Shown: positions 28,531-40,566 of the stretch, in pieces
Layout of the letters: each line of letters opens with the position of its first letter
Position numbering within the stretch: the stretch's first letter is position 1
Origin: Paulinella micropora
Lineage: Eukaryota > Cercozoa > Imbricatea > Euglyphida
Length of the DNA stretch: 64,000 nucleotides
Assembly (NCBI GenBank): GCA_009731375.1
Contig: BJOX01000250.1
Span: 201,802 to 265,801 of the forward strand
Reading direction: 5' to 3'
Notes under the pieces: generated by a model
Seen by the model: only the letters and a program-made list of their open reading frames with translations
Database searches by the model: none
Told to the model about the DNA's origin: nothing
Translations under genes and position numbers: made by a program

Positions 28531-31525
28531 ACCCCCTTGTTGCGAAAGGATCATATCTTTCGTTGACTTTCAATGGTTCATCATATTCGTCATCCCATCT
28601 ATATATCATACTCTTAGTTAATCTTCCCCTTACTAATATGTCACTCTCGTTAATGTGGATGGGGTGTTTGAGTATTACTAACTGTCCGTTTTGGTGGATG
28701 ACTGATCTGTTGTGTCTGTGGTCCATCTGTCCTGTAGAGACTATGCTAACTGGTAAGGTAGTGTCGAGTAACATCTTCTTTTCTACTGCTCTAGGCCTTC
28801 CTTTCCCATCTATCACAGTCAGCCTAGCTCTTCCTGACTTACTCAACTCCCTTTCTCCATTACCTGTCAGTAGTTCTACCGGGTCTATCTCATCGACATC
28901 CGTCAATCTGTCTTCTCTGCATGATATGTCTGTGCTTGCTCCACTATCCTGTACTGTCATGTCTCTCTTTTTCATCACTCTTTTTCTCACATGTATCAGT
29001 ACATGCTCTGTCTCTCCTTCTGTCTCTGTCTCTGTTTCTAGTTCACCCTCAGAGACTCCTCTACCCTCACCTTGTCCCTCTTCTGTGAGTTGTGGAGGTG
29101 TAGTGATGGGACTCTGTCTGACTGCTCTCTCCAAGTACACTCCTTCTATTGCTCTTACTATGTCAGTCAAAAAGTCATCTCTCTCTAGCTCGCCACTCAC
29201 GACACGCATCACTTCTCCATTCATTCCCCTCACGCACTCATTCATCAACGTTTTAGCTATTTCATTTATATCTTTGAAGGTTATGACGGGAGGGTTGATG
29301 GGTTGCGTGTTTGTTGTCTGTGTTGGTGGGAGTGCTGTGATTGGTCTAGAACTAGAGATTTGGAGTTGTTGTGAGGTGGGACCTATTTGGTTGCCAAACT
29401 TGTTGACAGAAGTGGGCCCAAGTCGTTGCTCTCCCTCATCCACTCCACTCTCTTCTCTCCCTTCTCTGCTCTGGCCGGTCCGCTGACTAGAAAATGGATT
29501 ATGTTTGCGTGGTTGTTGCGGAATATTTTGCGAGACTTGTGGACTTGTGGAAATTTTGGTGTCACGTAAAGTTTCAAATTCCCCGAAAACGAGTCTTTGC
29601 GTAATTTTATGAGACTTTTCCAATGCCGCAGCTCTAAGACCTCGTTCGTCTGGGTAGTAAGGAGATTTGGGGGGACGCAACACGGGACTTACCGACAAAT
29701 CCAACTCCGGATAATCTGGGTCTTGTGTGGCGTGATATCCGCAGTACCTCGCATAAGATAATCGTTTCGCGTGATTTGCGTATATTCCTTTTCCTTTTGA
29801 TTTTTCAACGGAAACATTACACGGTTTTTTGCGTCTGTTTATTCCGGCACATTTTGTGTCAGGCGTGACTCCGTAAGAACTCTCAAGCCTCAAAGGAGTT
29901 TCGTTAGGGTTAGGGGTGACTGGGGAACATCGTGGGGTGGCGGATACTAACCGCTCTTCCTTGCCTTCTCCCCGTAGTGAGGAGGGACCTCGTAGGGTGG
30001 CCGATACTAACCGCACTTCCCGTCCTTCTCCACTCTCACTATGTCTATTCCCTACCCTAGGTGTAGTCTTTGTATCGTTCAAAAGGGCTTGGGGACTTGT
30101 AGATTTGTGATGAGGTGAGCTTGGTTGCTCGTCATCTCTTTCTCTTTCTTCCTCATCATCATCGCTCTTATCATAAGTGTTCCCCATATGGATTAAAGCA
30201 ACGTTTGTATCAGAGTCACTTTGATCGTCTTCGTTTTTGTCGTTGCCGGTTGTTATCAAAGTGAGCGCTTTCTTTTTCTTATGAAAGGGTTTCTTTTTGT
30301 TTTTGTAATTGTTCTTTTGTTCGTTCTTTTCTTGTTCCGTGCCTTTGTCTTCCGTTTGATTCCGTTTTAATTTTCCTTCTTTGCGGAACTTTTCCGAAAT
30401 CACCGGACAATATCTCATGGTATGGCCTTTGGCATCACATCCGAAACACGTGACTTTGAGCGTCCAGTTTGGAGCTGTCTTTGGTCCCGGTTTATTGTCT
30501 CCCCTTTTCCCTTTATTATCCATCAGGAGATTGGTCTCTTGCCGCTGCTTGCCATCCCGAGATTTCTTGTTGTTGTCTTTGCGAATTTGAGTTTTTCTCT
30601 CACGGAAATTGTTACGTCTTTCTTTTTCTTCCCACATTAACCATCTTTCCCTAGATGCTTCGCATAGTTCCGAGAAATTTGGTCTTAGTCTGGCCGGGAG
30701 ATCATAGTGGTCCACCTGAAATTTATCCCCGAAAGCTGGATGGTAGCGCAATTTCTTAAATAGCTTTCTCTTTGCTTCCTCATCGGAAAATGGCGCCCCA
30801 CGTAAACTTTCAAGCTGGATTTTCTTTGCGAGAAATTCATTTAGCCAGTCTACATACCTCTGACCTGCCCTTGGTCTCGTTCTCTCAAACTCTTCCTCTA
30901 ACATGTACCTACCTGCTCCGGAAATGCCTCCCCATTGATCTCTTACTACTATCAACTCTTCAATGGGTCCTTTCGTCTTCTGTGTTCGCAGGAAATTAGA
31001 TACATTGTCTTTGGAAAAAGCCACAGACAGACATAACTGCAAAGTTTTCATCCTTTCATAATATTTCTTCTCTTTGCGGATAGCTGTCTTTCTTTTTGTG
31101 TGTTGTTTCATACTATGTCTTTTCTTTTTCCTTGCTTCTTTCTCTTTCCACTCTCTCTTTTGTTCTGCTGTCATTTTATCCCAACCTTCTGGCTGTTTGA
31201 TATCTTCTTTCTTTGTCTGGGGTCTCTGTCTTCCTCTCAGAGAGGTGTCTGACTCTTCATCTTCCTCACTATCACTTATGGGCGTGTCGGGCTCTTCTAA
31301 GTCTTCTGCCGTCTTAGCCCTTGCTTCGTCGTAAGGAAAATCCCTTTTGGCTTTAGCTGGGTCGGCTAATGCCACAGATACCATCTCTGCCACGTGGACA
31401 GATATCCCCTGCATGTGCTTCTGAAACTTGCTTGACCAAGGCCAAAAGCTTTGGTCGTTGCCCTCGAATATGGGCACTTGACTCAATACGTGCTTTGGCA
31501 CGCTTGCCTCCTTGACAAGGCTCAT
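28529..31525 (-). CDS. Copia 1 Gag-protease
   Basis: About 998 residues from an ATG (31525) that lies inside the probable primer-binding site; the element 32257 ATG is at the same place. The nucleic-acid-binding CCHC knuckle CFGCDAKGHTMRYC is near residue 360. Upstream is a long charged Gag region. A low-complexity linker of about 450 residues leads to the aspartic protease active site DSGAS near residue 895. The frame ends at 28529, where a five-G run seems to shift into the integrase frame. Makes the virus-like particle and processes the polyprotein. Confidence 0.88.
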   Translation of the reverse strand: MSLVKEASVPKHVLSQVPIFEGNDQSFWPWSSKFQKHMQGISVHVAEMVSVALADPAKAKRDFPYDEARAKTAEDLEEPDTPISDSEEDEESDTSLRGRQRPQTKKEDIKQPEGWDKMTAEQKREWKEKEARKKKRHSMKQHTKRKTAIRKEKKYYERMKTLQLCLSVAFSKDNVSNFLRTQKTKGPIEELIVVRDQWGGISGAGRYMLEEEFERTRPRAGQRYVDWLNEFLAKKIQLESLRGAPFSDEEAKRKLFKKLRYHPAFGDKFQVDHYDLPARLRPNFSELCEASRERWLMWEEKERRNNFRERKTQIRKDNNKKSRDGKQRQETNLLMDNKGKRGDNKPGPKTAPNWTLKVTCFGCDAKGHTMRYCPVISEKFRKEGKLKRNQTEDKGTEQEKNEQKNNYKNKKKPFHKKKKALTLITTGNDKNEDDQSDSDTNVALIHMGNTYDKSDDDEEERERDDEQPSSPHHKSTSPQALLNDTKTTPRVGNRHSESGEGREVRLVSATLRGPSSLRGEGKEERLVSATPRCSPVTPNPNETPLRLESSYGVTPDTKCAGINRRKKPCNVSVEKSKGKGIYANHAKRLSYARYCGYHATQDPDYPELDLSVSPVLRPPKSPYYPDERGLRAAALEKSHKITQRLVFGEFETLRDTKISTSPQVSQNIPQQPRKHNPFSSQRTGQSREGREESGVDEGEQRLGPTSVNKFGNQIGPTSQQLQISSSRPITALPPTQTTNTQPINPPVITFKDINEIAKTLMNECVRGMNGEVMRVVSGELERDDFLTDIVRAIEGVYLERAVRQSPITTPPQLTEEGQGEGRGVSEGELETETETEGETEHVLIHVRKRVMKKRDMTVQDSGASTDISCREDRLTDVDEIDPVELLTGNGERELSKSGRARLTVIDGKGRPRAVEKKMLLDTTLPVSIVSTGQMDHRHNRSVIHQNGQLVILKHPIHINESDILVRGRLTKSMIYRWDDEYDEPLKVNERYDPFATRG

Positions 31526-31528
31526 AAC

Positions 31529-31842
31529 CAAAGTAATCTATCACTCAAACGCAGAGTTTAGGGAAGCTACCCCGCTAAGGGTATAGCCTGATAACCGAAG
31601 AAAAGACTTTTAATGACTTTGGGTCACACAAATTTATGATGTTATGACCTTTACAGAATGGTAATACTCATTTGATTCTAGGCATTCCAGACTATGATTC
31701 GCGAATACTCTAGAAAGTGTCCTTGTCAGTAATAAAGGTATTAATAACTGTCCGGCCTATGAACCTGCCTATGACTAAGAATATCCAAATTACCGGTAAA
31801 TTGACTAGGTGGAGTAACGGGTATTAATAGTACATTACAACG
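31529..31842 (-). repeat. Copia 1 5' LTR
   Basis: 314 bases, two differences from the other LTR, flanked outside by the AAAAC duplication. Confidence 0.93.
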
Positions 31843-31977
31843 AAAACTTAAAGTCCAACCGTCGCCAAAAACAAAGGCTGCTCCCCAAAAACATATATAA
31901 CACCTTGCCAACACCTTTGCACATAATAATACTGAACGTCACCGTCTAAAACTCAACCCAATGATGGTAACATTTTC
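31843..31977. other. 135-bp spacer between the two Copia elements
   Basis: Begins with the AAAAC duplication of element 1 and ends with the TTTTC duplication of element 2. Nothing else recognised. Confidence 0.8.
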
Positions 31978-32253
31978 CGTTAGTCATTACTATTTCAATT
32001 TAATTCACATTTACTTAGGTAATTGATTTGTCAATAGGCAGGACAGTCAATAATGCAAATGTTAACCGAAATGCGTAAGACCTATACCTAAGTTAGTCAG
32101 TCTGTGACGTGGAAGTCAACTGTCAAAGAGTCAGTTCTTTCATTATACTAGTTATTAAAGTGCGTTTCCATATTGCGTTGATAATCTTGCTAGATAGCCC
32201 GGATAGATCCTGAAAGTATCGGTAAAGGTTCGACGATGAGTAGCTTTCCAAAG
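31978..32253 (+). repeat. Copia 2 5' LTR
   Basis: Begins CGTTAGTCATTAC, ends CTTTCCAAAG. Pairs with 39202-39471. Confidence 0.9.
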
Positions 32254-32256
32254 GTT

Positions 32257-35060
32257 ATGAGCCTTGGAACTGAGAAAACAATTAGTTTAAGCAAGAGTAC
32301 ATCCCGCAGTTGGATGGTACCACTCGGAATTATTCCGACTTCCGTTACAAGCTAGTGAACTATGCAAAGTGCATCAGTGCCTGGCATGGTGAGTGCATCA
32401 CGCTGGCCTTTGATGACTCAGCAAAGGCACAGGTTAAATATCCTTATGACCCAGCGAAAGCACTGGAGATTGAGGAGAGGGAGTTGCCTGATGAACCAGA
32501 CTCAGAGGATACCCTTGATGTAGATTCTGACGATGAAGGCAGTACGTCAGACGCAGGTAGACAGAGACCCAAAACGCTGAAGAAAGATGAAAGCAAGACA
32601 CCCTCCGAAGACAAACCGAAGGATTGGGCGAAGCTAACTGATGAACAAAAGAAACACTGGAGAGAGAAAAGAGCAAAAAAAATGAAGATGACCTCATAAG
32701 AGCATAGCTTGCTAAGCTTGCAAAACACACCGCATACGGAGAGAACTTCAAAGCACTCTACTTCAACCTACCCACCAACCTTAGACCACGATTTGACGAT
32801 TTAGTTGACAGCGCGAGAGACACATGGGCGTTGTGGAGAAAAGATAAGTGGAGAGGATAAGAGAGGAAGGAGAGACCTGAAAAGCCCACGAGGCAGAAGA
32901 GGGAGACAAACCTCTTAGCAGGTGATAAGGGAGATGAGGAGGAAGGGGGTAAGGGCAAGTTCAGAAAATTCAAGAAAAAGGAAGAATGGTGGCTCAAAGT
33001 CACTTGTTACGAGTGTAATGAGAAAGGTCATACCAAGAAGTATTGCTCACCAAAGAAACCCCGCAAGAAAACTCAAGCGAGTGAAGACAAGAACGATAAC
33101 AAAAAGAAAAAGTGCTAACCTCACAGCAATAAGCGCAAAAAGTCTCTCAAAGACAAAGACATGAACCTCATTAGAGAGGAAGAAGAAGATGGGGACACAG
33201 AGACTGATAGTGACGCTTTGCTCGTCTTCATGGGGGGAGATGTCCTAGGCAACCCTGGGGAAACCCCTGACGAAGAGAGAAGCAGGGAGAGAGCGAATGT
33301 CGAGTCTGGGGAACCTCAGATTGGGCCAGGTGTTCGTCCCCTGTCGCCAAATAGAAGTGACGGAGGGAGTCCCAACGCCACACCAATCTCATGCTCTCAG
33401 AGTCAGCTAACAAGGGACACCTCCACAAACACCCCACAGCGTCAAAACACAGTCCCCAAATCACCTCTGACAACCATTGAGAGGTATAGCAAAGAGAGAC
33501 CGAGGTCCCTTAAGTGTCACGGCAAGAACAAAAAAGAACAGTCCTTGTCAGATCTCTCTTGAGAAAGACAAGAGGGGTCCAAATGCTCTGCAAGTTTCTA
33601 GGTTGACATATGGATTATTTTGCGGTTACCATGCCAAAAAGCAGGACAAAGAGTATCCTTTACTTGATTTAGCTGTAAGCCCAGACCTCCGTCCCCCCAA
33701 ATCCCCTTACTATCCTGATGAGAGTGGTTTGCGTGAGGATGCAAAAGCGAGAGGGATAGTCGTACCACACAACCTCACTACCACATTCACCAACCAATCT
33801 CCACAGAGGGAGGAAGAGAGTGAGCAAAAGGGAGTGAAAAGGGAAGTGAGGGGGAGCAGGCGTGTAGAGACATCACCGCAAAAACACACCTCCACCACAC
33901 AAACACCTCACACCGCATCATCCACACGTGTCACGCAAACAGACGACACACCAATGCAAAGAGAGAGCAGTGAGGAAGAAGAAGGAGAAGAAGAGATGGA
34001 GGAATCATACTATGACAGTGAGAATGACTCTAGATGTTCTGATGAGATCGGACATGACATGACAATGGAATCATGCTTGGATGATAGTGATGTTGACCCG
34101 GAATTTCGAACATTTACGCGGAAGGGCAATGTTAAGAAATATTTTGAAAAACACTGCATTATCAGGAAGACTCACGCTAAGAGTGGGAGTCCGGCATCTG
34201 CCGGACTACCCAGTGTTGCCGTAGGGACCGGGGAGGCCAAGGGGAAGCGGCGGGAAGGCGCAGCAGCAACCCCGACACCACAAACAGTTCCAAAACCTCA
34301 AACCCAACCCCACCCATCATCACTTTCAAAGACATAGAACAGCTCGCTCAACAACTCACAACAACATGCATTAGAGAAAGCAGTGGTGAGGTAAAGAGAG
34401 TGAGTGAAGGGAAGTTAGTGCCAGATGAGTTCTTGACGGATGTGGTGAGAGCGATAGAGGGAGTGTATATAGCACACGCAGCTCGCACAACACTATCCCC
34501 ACCAACACAAACCCAAAACAGCAACACATCACAACCACCAGCACCATCACAACACAAGAACAGCAAACAGAACTACGCACTAGTGTTAGATGGGGAAGGG
34601 GGGCGAGACAGAAAGAGCACGATAGTTTAGGATAGCGGGTCGTCCCGAGACATAGCATGCAACCCTGAAATGTTACACGACATTAAGTCCGTTCCCCCTG
34701 TCAAGCTAATTACAGGTAATGGAGAGTGTGAGATATGACAGGAGGGGACGGCAAGAGTGACGCGTATCAATGGACATGGTAGACCAATTACGGTATCAAG
34801 GCCTATGCTCCTTGACACCAGGTTACCCGTGAATATTGCCTCAACCGGCAGGATGGATAATACCCATCACCGGTCAATCATTCACCAAAATGGACAGCTA
34901 GTCATACTCAAACACGCCATAAGATTAGAGGAGAAAGACGTACTGGTAAGAGGTAGGCTATGTCAACCCTTCTTTACAGATGGGACGATGAATTCGACAT
35001 CCCATTAGACATAAATGAGCGTTATGAACCCCCACAGAATAAGAAAAGAGATGTGGTGGG
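32257..35060 (+). pseudogene. Copia 2 gag-protease, broken
   Basis: Fragments match element 1. The charged Gag N-terminal part is at 32310-32699. About 115 codons of the Gag core present in element 1 are missing at about 32700. The zinc knuckle CYECNEKGHTKKYC is at about 33008-33049, and the linker with the RPPKSPYYPDE block at about 33685-33720. The protease DSGSS at about 34633 is preceded by an in-frame TAG at 34628. Stops at 32699, 33118, 33560, 34337 and elsewhere show it is not functional. Confidence 0.85.
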
Positions 35061-35079
35061 GTAAAAGGGGAGGGAAACC

Positions 35080-36310
35080 CCAAGAGAGAAAGACAGAAGC
35101 GTAGGCAGACAGAAGGCAAAACAGGGGAGGTAACGCTGTATGCGTCTTATCCCTGCAAGCCTGGTGCGATTAGAAAGGTAGATATAGAATTGTTCCATTA
35201 TGCATGTGGACACTATAGGATTAAGAAGATGAGAGCATTGGCAAATGCATTAGGCATAGTAGGAGATGAGAAGAAAGTAGAATTCTGCGAATCATGCATG
35301 ATAGGTAAGGCAAAGCAGTTGCCTAGGTTTAAAGTTAATAATATAGAGAGAGCTAGTAAGCCAGGAGTAGTATTACACATAGACACCGGAACGTGGTCAG
35401 CACGGTCAATACACGGTAAGAGACAATAATTTTCGGTCACGGACGATTACTCGTTGTTTATTAAGGATTATTATCTTGCGCATAAGAACGAATTTATTGA
35501 CTGCATTAAGCAGGCGGCATTTTATGAGAGACAGACAGGAAACAAAGTACAAGAAATTAGATGTGATCAAGAGTTTGATGTCCCGAAAGAGATGATAGAG
35601 TGGTGCAAGCCTAGTCAGTTTATTTGGAAAACGTCAGCAACGGGGGACAAAGATGGTAACCCTATCGCTGAAAAAGCCAATGACATTACGGCTGGGGCCG
35701 CAAGAGCCATGCGTTACCATGCCCACCTGCCCATTTCTTTCTGGGCAGAGATGGAGCATTCTGCAACCACTCTACATAACATTTTGCCTGCCACCCAAGG
35801 ACCTAGGAAGGGGATGTCCCCATTTGAGCAGTTATTGGGAAGGAAACAGTTTTTAAAACACCTTAGACCCATAGGCTGCATGGGAGTAATGTATACAGGC
35901 AAGGGTAGAAAGGGACAGTTTAGAGGAAAGAAAGTTATGCTAGTAGGGTAATACTATGACTTATTTAGAGAGTTGCATAGAGTGTGGGACGGTAGGAAAG
36001 TAGTAACAGGAGTTAGAAACGTGCGGTTTAACTCGTACGTGATAGGGAAGGAAGCACATCCAGAGAGAACAGTCAAGTGGGATGAGGATGTAGCTGAGGG
36101 GGAGGGTGAGAGTAAGGATGTCGATGTTGAACAAACCCACTCCACACCCACCACCACTTCAGTCACCACCACCAACACACAAGAGGACCCGACACAGACT
36201 CATGACGATGACGACACATACGACAATGTCGATGACGTCAGTCAGTCAGATAGTCAACAAGGACAGGGGGAGTATGGAGGGGACACAGGGGGGAGTCAGC
36301 ATAGTTATTA
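35080..36310 (+). pseudogene. Copia 2 integrase, broken
   Basis: HHCC site (FHYACGHY...FCESCMIG) at about 35191-35310, first Asp in HIDTGTW, second in IRCDQEF, Glu in NPIAEKAND. In-frame TAA codons lie at 35427-35429 and 35949-35951. The acidic linker after 36060 matches the low-complexity linker of element 1 in position. Confidence 0.87.
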
Positions 36311-36439
36311 GATCGCAAACACAAACAAACACAAGATAGCTTTTCAACACAGGACATCGACACCACACCGACAGCTGCACCCCATCCCACCGACACAACC
36401 CCACAGACAAACAACACAGGACTAGGACATGCACACGCA

Positions 36440-38590
36440 CTCACAGATGCATCTGATCCTCAAGCACAGCATGAGAGAAGAGCATATGAAGAGAGTGAGC
36501 AACCTAGTAAAGGAAGAACATGGGAGCAGAGTGACAAGATCACAGAAACTAACATAGTTCAAGAAGGAAAACGAATAAGACGACAGGCACAACAACAACT
36601 ACCACAAGCACAACAACCACCATCACGACTGCATAGTAAACTAAAACGAAAAGAAAAAGTAATTGAGGTTCAGGAACTAGAAGGAGTGAGAGTGAGAGTT
36701 CTTGCAAGGGAGTGGGGAGACGAGTGGGCAGAGAAGACACACGGAGAGGGCTGGGAGAGTAAAGTGCGCACAGACATAGTGAAGCAGAAGTGTGCCCCCA
36801 AAGAGAGGTTAAAAGTTAGAAAACAACCTAAGCCATCTCACTTTGTTAAGTTTGAGGACAGACTAGAGAAGATGCTAGATTCTGAGATCAATAAGTACAA
36901 GGTAAGTGAGGGGAAGTCCGTATTACCTGCTGGAGAGTTGGAGAGTGCTATGTTATGTTATGACAGATGCATGAATGAACCAAATAAACTTTTGCTTTAT
37001 TTTAACATTCGTGTGCCTAAAGAGTTAGCTGAGCAGAGATTGACAGCGAAAGAGTTGTTAGAGGGCATGAAGAAAGAGATGCAATCTCTTAAGGACTTTA
37101 AGATATACTCTTGGGTTAACTTTAGCGATGCCAAAAAGGCTGGTGTTAGCAAGATAGTTAGGCTCACATGGGTTCACAAAGTAAAGATAGACGAGAACGG
37201 AAGGAAGTTTGTTAAGTCTAGATTAGCTTTAAGAGGATACATGTTAGAACCAGGAGTTAGTTTCAACCCTGACCAATTGTTTGTCCCTTGTGCCTCACAT
37301 CGCTCACTGCTCATGCTTGCCAAACTAACTGCCTGGCATGGTAATAAGCTTTACGGGATCGATTTCAAAAATGCTTACTTAAATGCCCGCATGCAAGATC
37401 CGGTATTTGCCACCCACCTGATGCAATGGATAGAGAGGGCAAAGAGGGGGTGATATTGCGTGTTGATGGAGCGTCATATGGTGCGCCTCAGGCACTGGTA
37501 GAAGGTGGTATGACATACTAGCCCCTAAGTTAGTAAAGCTAGGATTTAGGTTGTTAGAATCCGACTTATGCATGTTCGTAGAGAACCTATAAGAGAAGCG
37601 ATAATGGGAGTATTTCACGTGGATGATTTGATATTTTCCGCACCTCACAAAGAAGCTTATGATAAATTCGCGTCTGCGTTAGAACGGTACTACCCAATCA
37701 AAAGGCTAGGAGTTGCGAAGGAATTCAAAGGTATAGAGATAGTGCATGAGAAAGGCAGAATCGTTTTGCACCAAAGAAAGTACTAGTTGCAAATTTTACG
37801 TGAGACAAGATACGCAAATTCTCGTCCGGTCAGTACCCCAGCGGTAGACCAAACACCGGAAGCAATGTCGGAAGATGCAGCTTTGCGTAAAATGTCTATT
37901 CCGAGTATAGTAGGCAGTTTGCTTTATTTAGCCAAAATGACAAGACCAGATATCGAACAAGGTCTTAACGCTGCAAGCGTCATGCAAACCATAGACAAGG
38001 GAGTAACTTACGCTATGTTAGGTAGAATCATACGCTATTTAATCAAGTCTTTTCGCGGTATAGCGTTTAACGGGCCAAAATCCGTTCAAGAGGGGATGTC
38101 CTACCCTAAGGTCACTTTGTGGCCCGATGCCGCTCACAAATTCTGTTTGAAAACGGGTAAGTCTCTCACAGGTTTTATAATCTTGTGGGGAAGAGACCCA
38201 ATAGGTTGGCTTTCAAAAAGACAGAGTAGGATAGCACTTAGTTCAAATGACGCGGAAATTTACGCAGCTGCTGAATGCATAAGAGAAGGACTAGCAATAG
38301 GCCATGTCAGACAGGAACTCGGAATTCCGCAAAAGGGTGCAGTAGAAATTTTCGAGGATAATTCGCAAACAATTCTCGCGGGTGAAAGAGGATTATCCGG
38401 ACCCCGCACCAAACATTTGCCTCTCGAATTACACTTCATTTATCACCTTCAGAGAGATGGAGAGATAAAGTTCATAAAGGTAGGAACTAAAAAGCAGATA
38501 GGAGATTTACTCACTAAACCGTTGCCGCGCGAGCAGTTTACTTATTTGCTCAACAAATTTACTGTTATCATTCCGGGTGAACCGGAATGA
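36440..38590 (+). pseudogene. Copia 2 reverse transcriptase/RNase H, broken
   Basis: RT fragments at 36686-37453 (GIDFKNAYLNARM), 37568-37786 (FHVDDLIF) and 37787-38590 (RNase H, SSNDAEIYAAAECIREG, HLPLELHFIYHL). Frameshifts at about 37410 and 37570 and an in-frame TAG at 37784 separate them. Confidence 0.9.
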
Positions 38591-38934
38591 CTACGGGTGT
38601 TTCACCTATGTTTTGTGTTTTTGTTTTCGTTTTGTGTGAGTTGTTTAGTATTATCGATGCCGGACTGGAAGCAGTGGAATCTTCGATCAATGTCGTGGCT
38701 GGACTCCCTACCTGGGATGGGGTCATAGACCAGTATACAGAATGGGGAATTAACCGAGCGCAGTTTCTAAGGCTAAAACATGGACGATACCCGAGACAAG
38801 AAATAGAACAGCTTCGGGAGCTCGAGGAAGATCAGGACGAAGATACGGAACGGGAAGAATGGGAAATCGATGAAGGCGGAGCGGAAGACGACTATATGCA
38901 CAGTGGCGATGAGCTACGCGGAGAGGTTGACTAG
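38587..38934 (+). CDS. Small ORF downstream of Copia 2 RT, unknown
   Basis: 115 codons overlapping the RT stop by four bases (ATGA). It has a hydrophobic N-terminal stretch (about residues 8-24) and an acidic C-terminus. Element 1 has no clear counterpart, so it may be chance or a captured fragment. Confidence 0.35.
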   Translation: MTTGVSPMFCVFVFVLCELFSIIDAGLEAVESSINVVAGLPTWDGVIDQYTEWGINRAQFLRLKHGRYPRQEIEQLRELEEDQDEDTEREEWEIDEGGAEDDYMHSGDELRGEVD

Positions 38935-39201
38935 CACTCGGGCCTCGCGGTGGCAGGTGGCAAGAATCCTGACTTTTCTGGTGCCAAGTGGGCGAAAACG
39001 TAGGACGGTCTTATTTTATCGCATACAGCTCGCTTTCCTTTCTTTTCACTTGTTTCCTCACACCCCTAACGATTTTATATATATAGTTTTTAGTGCCTTT
39101 TGATACCCCTTGCGGGAAGCGCTTGCAAATTTTTCATTTGCTTCAGAACTATAAGATACTTATGACGGTAGTTATAATATTGACAAATAACTAAGGGGGA
39201 T

Positions 39202-39471
39202 CGTTGGTCATTACTATTTCAATTTAATTCACCGTTACTTAGGTAGTTGATTTGTCAATAGGCAGGACAGTCAATAATGCCAATATTAACCGAAATGCGT
39301 AAGACCTATACCTAAGTTAGTCAGTATGTGACGTGGAAGTCAAAGCGTCAGTTCTTTCATTATGCGAGTTATTAAAGTGCGTTTCCATACTGCGTTGATA
39401 GTCTTGCTAGGTAGCCCGGATAGATCCTGAAAGTGCTAGGTGAAGGTTCCACGATGGGTAGCTTCCCAAAA
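39202..39471 (+). repeat. Copia 2 3' LTR
   Basis: Begins CGTTGGTCATTAC, ends CTTCCCAAAA, preceded by the purine run at 39192-39201. Confidence 0.9.
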
Positions 39472-39476
39472 TTTTC

Positions 39477-40425
39477 CTCCTTCACCTTCCCAAAATTCAG
39501 CAATGTCTAACGAAGCCTTTTAAACGTCCAAAACACTGTACCAAAAACGCAGAAAACGACGCAAACAATGTCCCCAAACTGCTGCACCGCTCAAACTGGC
39601 AAAGCACACACCACAGAGCACACCAGGAACGAAAAGAGGAAACACAACCACCTGCTGCCTTATCTACTTTTTCAAAAAAAAACTCTGTAACCACCGGTAA
39701 ATTTGTCAATATTTTTGCCAACATGGCAAACGAACAAGTCTTTTGTGCCTTCATGCACTCCCTTATTATCCTTAAACATTTTACATTGTCCACATGTGTC
39801 GTCCTTGATGAGGGGCCGCAGTATTACAGCTTGACTTGCAGCGGTCCTTCTGACCATCATGCTGCATTTATGCTGGGAACCACTCTAAGTTTCTTTCCGA
39901 CTGTCACTCTAACGCTCAGGTGTCTTCCCGGACGGCAATCTAACCCCCACCTATAGGGATCGCCCTAGGTGGAGCTCGAGACCCCTCGACTTCACTATTT
40001 ACCCGATTGCCCGTAGTAGCAGCCCTAGGTCTCCTTACCATAAAATTCAAAACTTCAGAACTTGATTTTTGCTGACGCCACTATGTCCTCGACCCAACCA
40101 ACCAAAAACTCTGTCCAATGCTCTACTGACTCGGAGCAACTCAGAGTCTGATCACCGCAGGTCTCAAAACGAATATGTCCCCCAGCCTAGCAGCTGGACT
40201 TTTGCTGCCATTACGGTGGCAGAAGAACACCTCCCACGATTCCCTGCCCAGACTTTACCTCCCCCCAATTGACTGCGGTTTGTACAGCTTGACCGTAGGT
40301 TTGAATATTAAAGTGTTGAGTTTATCCTGGTAATCGTAAGGGAAGTACGGGAGTCTCGGAATGTGCCGCAGAGGACAGGGCACTACCCTCGTGGGTTGTG
40401 CATAGTTGAGAAACAATTACAGCAG
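39477..40425. other. Spacer between Copia 2 and the Polinton
   Basis: No gene recognised. Overlapping frames of 60-100 codons on both strands show no motif. Composition is balanced and there is no microsatellite until 40426. Confidence 0.5.
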
Positions 40426-40439
40426 CGAGTGAGAGAGAG

Positions 40440-40486
<47 letters not shown>

Positions 40487-40566
40487 AGTAAGATAAGATA
40501 AGATAAAGTTAAGATGAGATAAGATAAGATAAGATAAGATAAGATAAGATAAGGTAAGATAAGGTA
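40426..40566. repeat. (AG)n and (GATAA)n at the left Polinton junction
   Basis: AG tract 40426-40486, then GATAA pentamers up to the insertion point. The last six bases (40561-40566, AAGGTA) are the target duplication. Confidence 0.9.

Larger units (their letters stand above)
24270..31842 (-). mobile_element. Copia-type LTR retrotransposon 1, recent and nearly intact
   Basis: The 314-bp LTRs (24270-24583 and 31529-31842) differ at only two positions by eye. A 5-bp target duplication AAAAC lies at 24265-24269 and 31843-31847. In element orientation a polypurine tract (AAGGGGGAG) directly precedes the 3' LTR, and GTTATGAGCC, the likely primer-binding site, directly follows the 5' LTR. Gene order is Gag, protease, integrase, RT, RNase H, which is the Copia order. 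The coding region is in three frames joined at about 28530 and 27275. The LTR ends are CG...TG and not TG...CA. Confidence 0.95.
31978..39471 (+). mobile_element. Copia-type LTR retrotransposon 2, degenerate relative
   Basis: LTRs 31978-32253 (276 bp) and 39202-39471 (270 bp) differ at well over a dozen sites plus indels. The target duplication is TTTTC at 31973-31977 and 39472-39476. The polypurine tract (AAGGGGGAT) abuts the 3' LTR, and the sequence after the 5' LTR (GTTATGAGCCTTG) matches element 1. Gag, protease, integrase and RT are recognisable but broken by several stops and frameshifts, so it is non-autonomous now. Confidence 0.93.
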
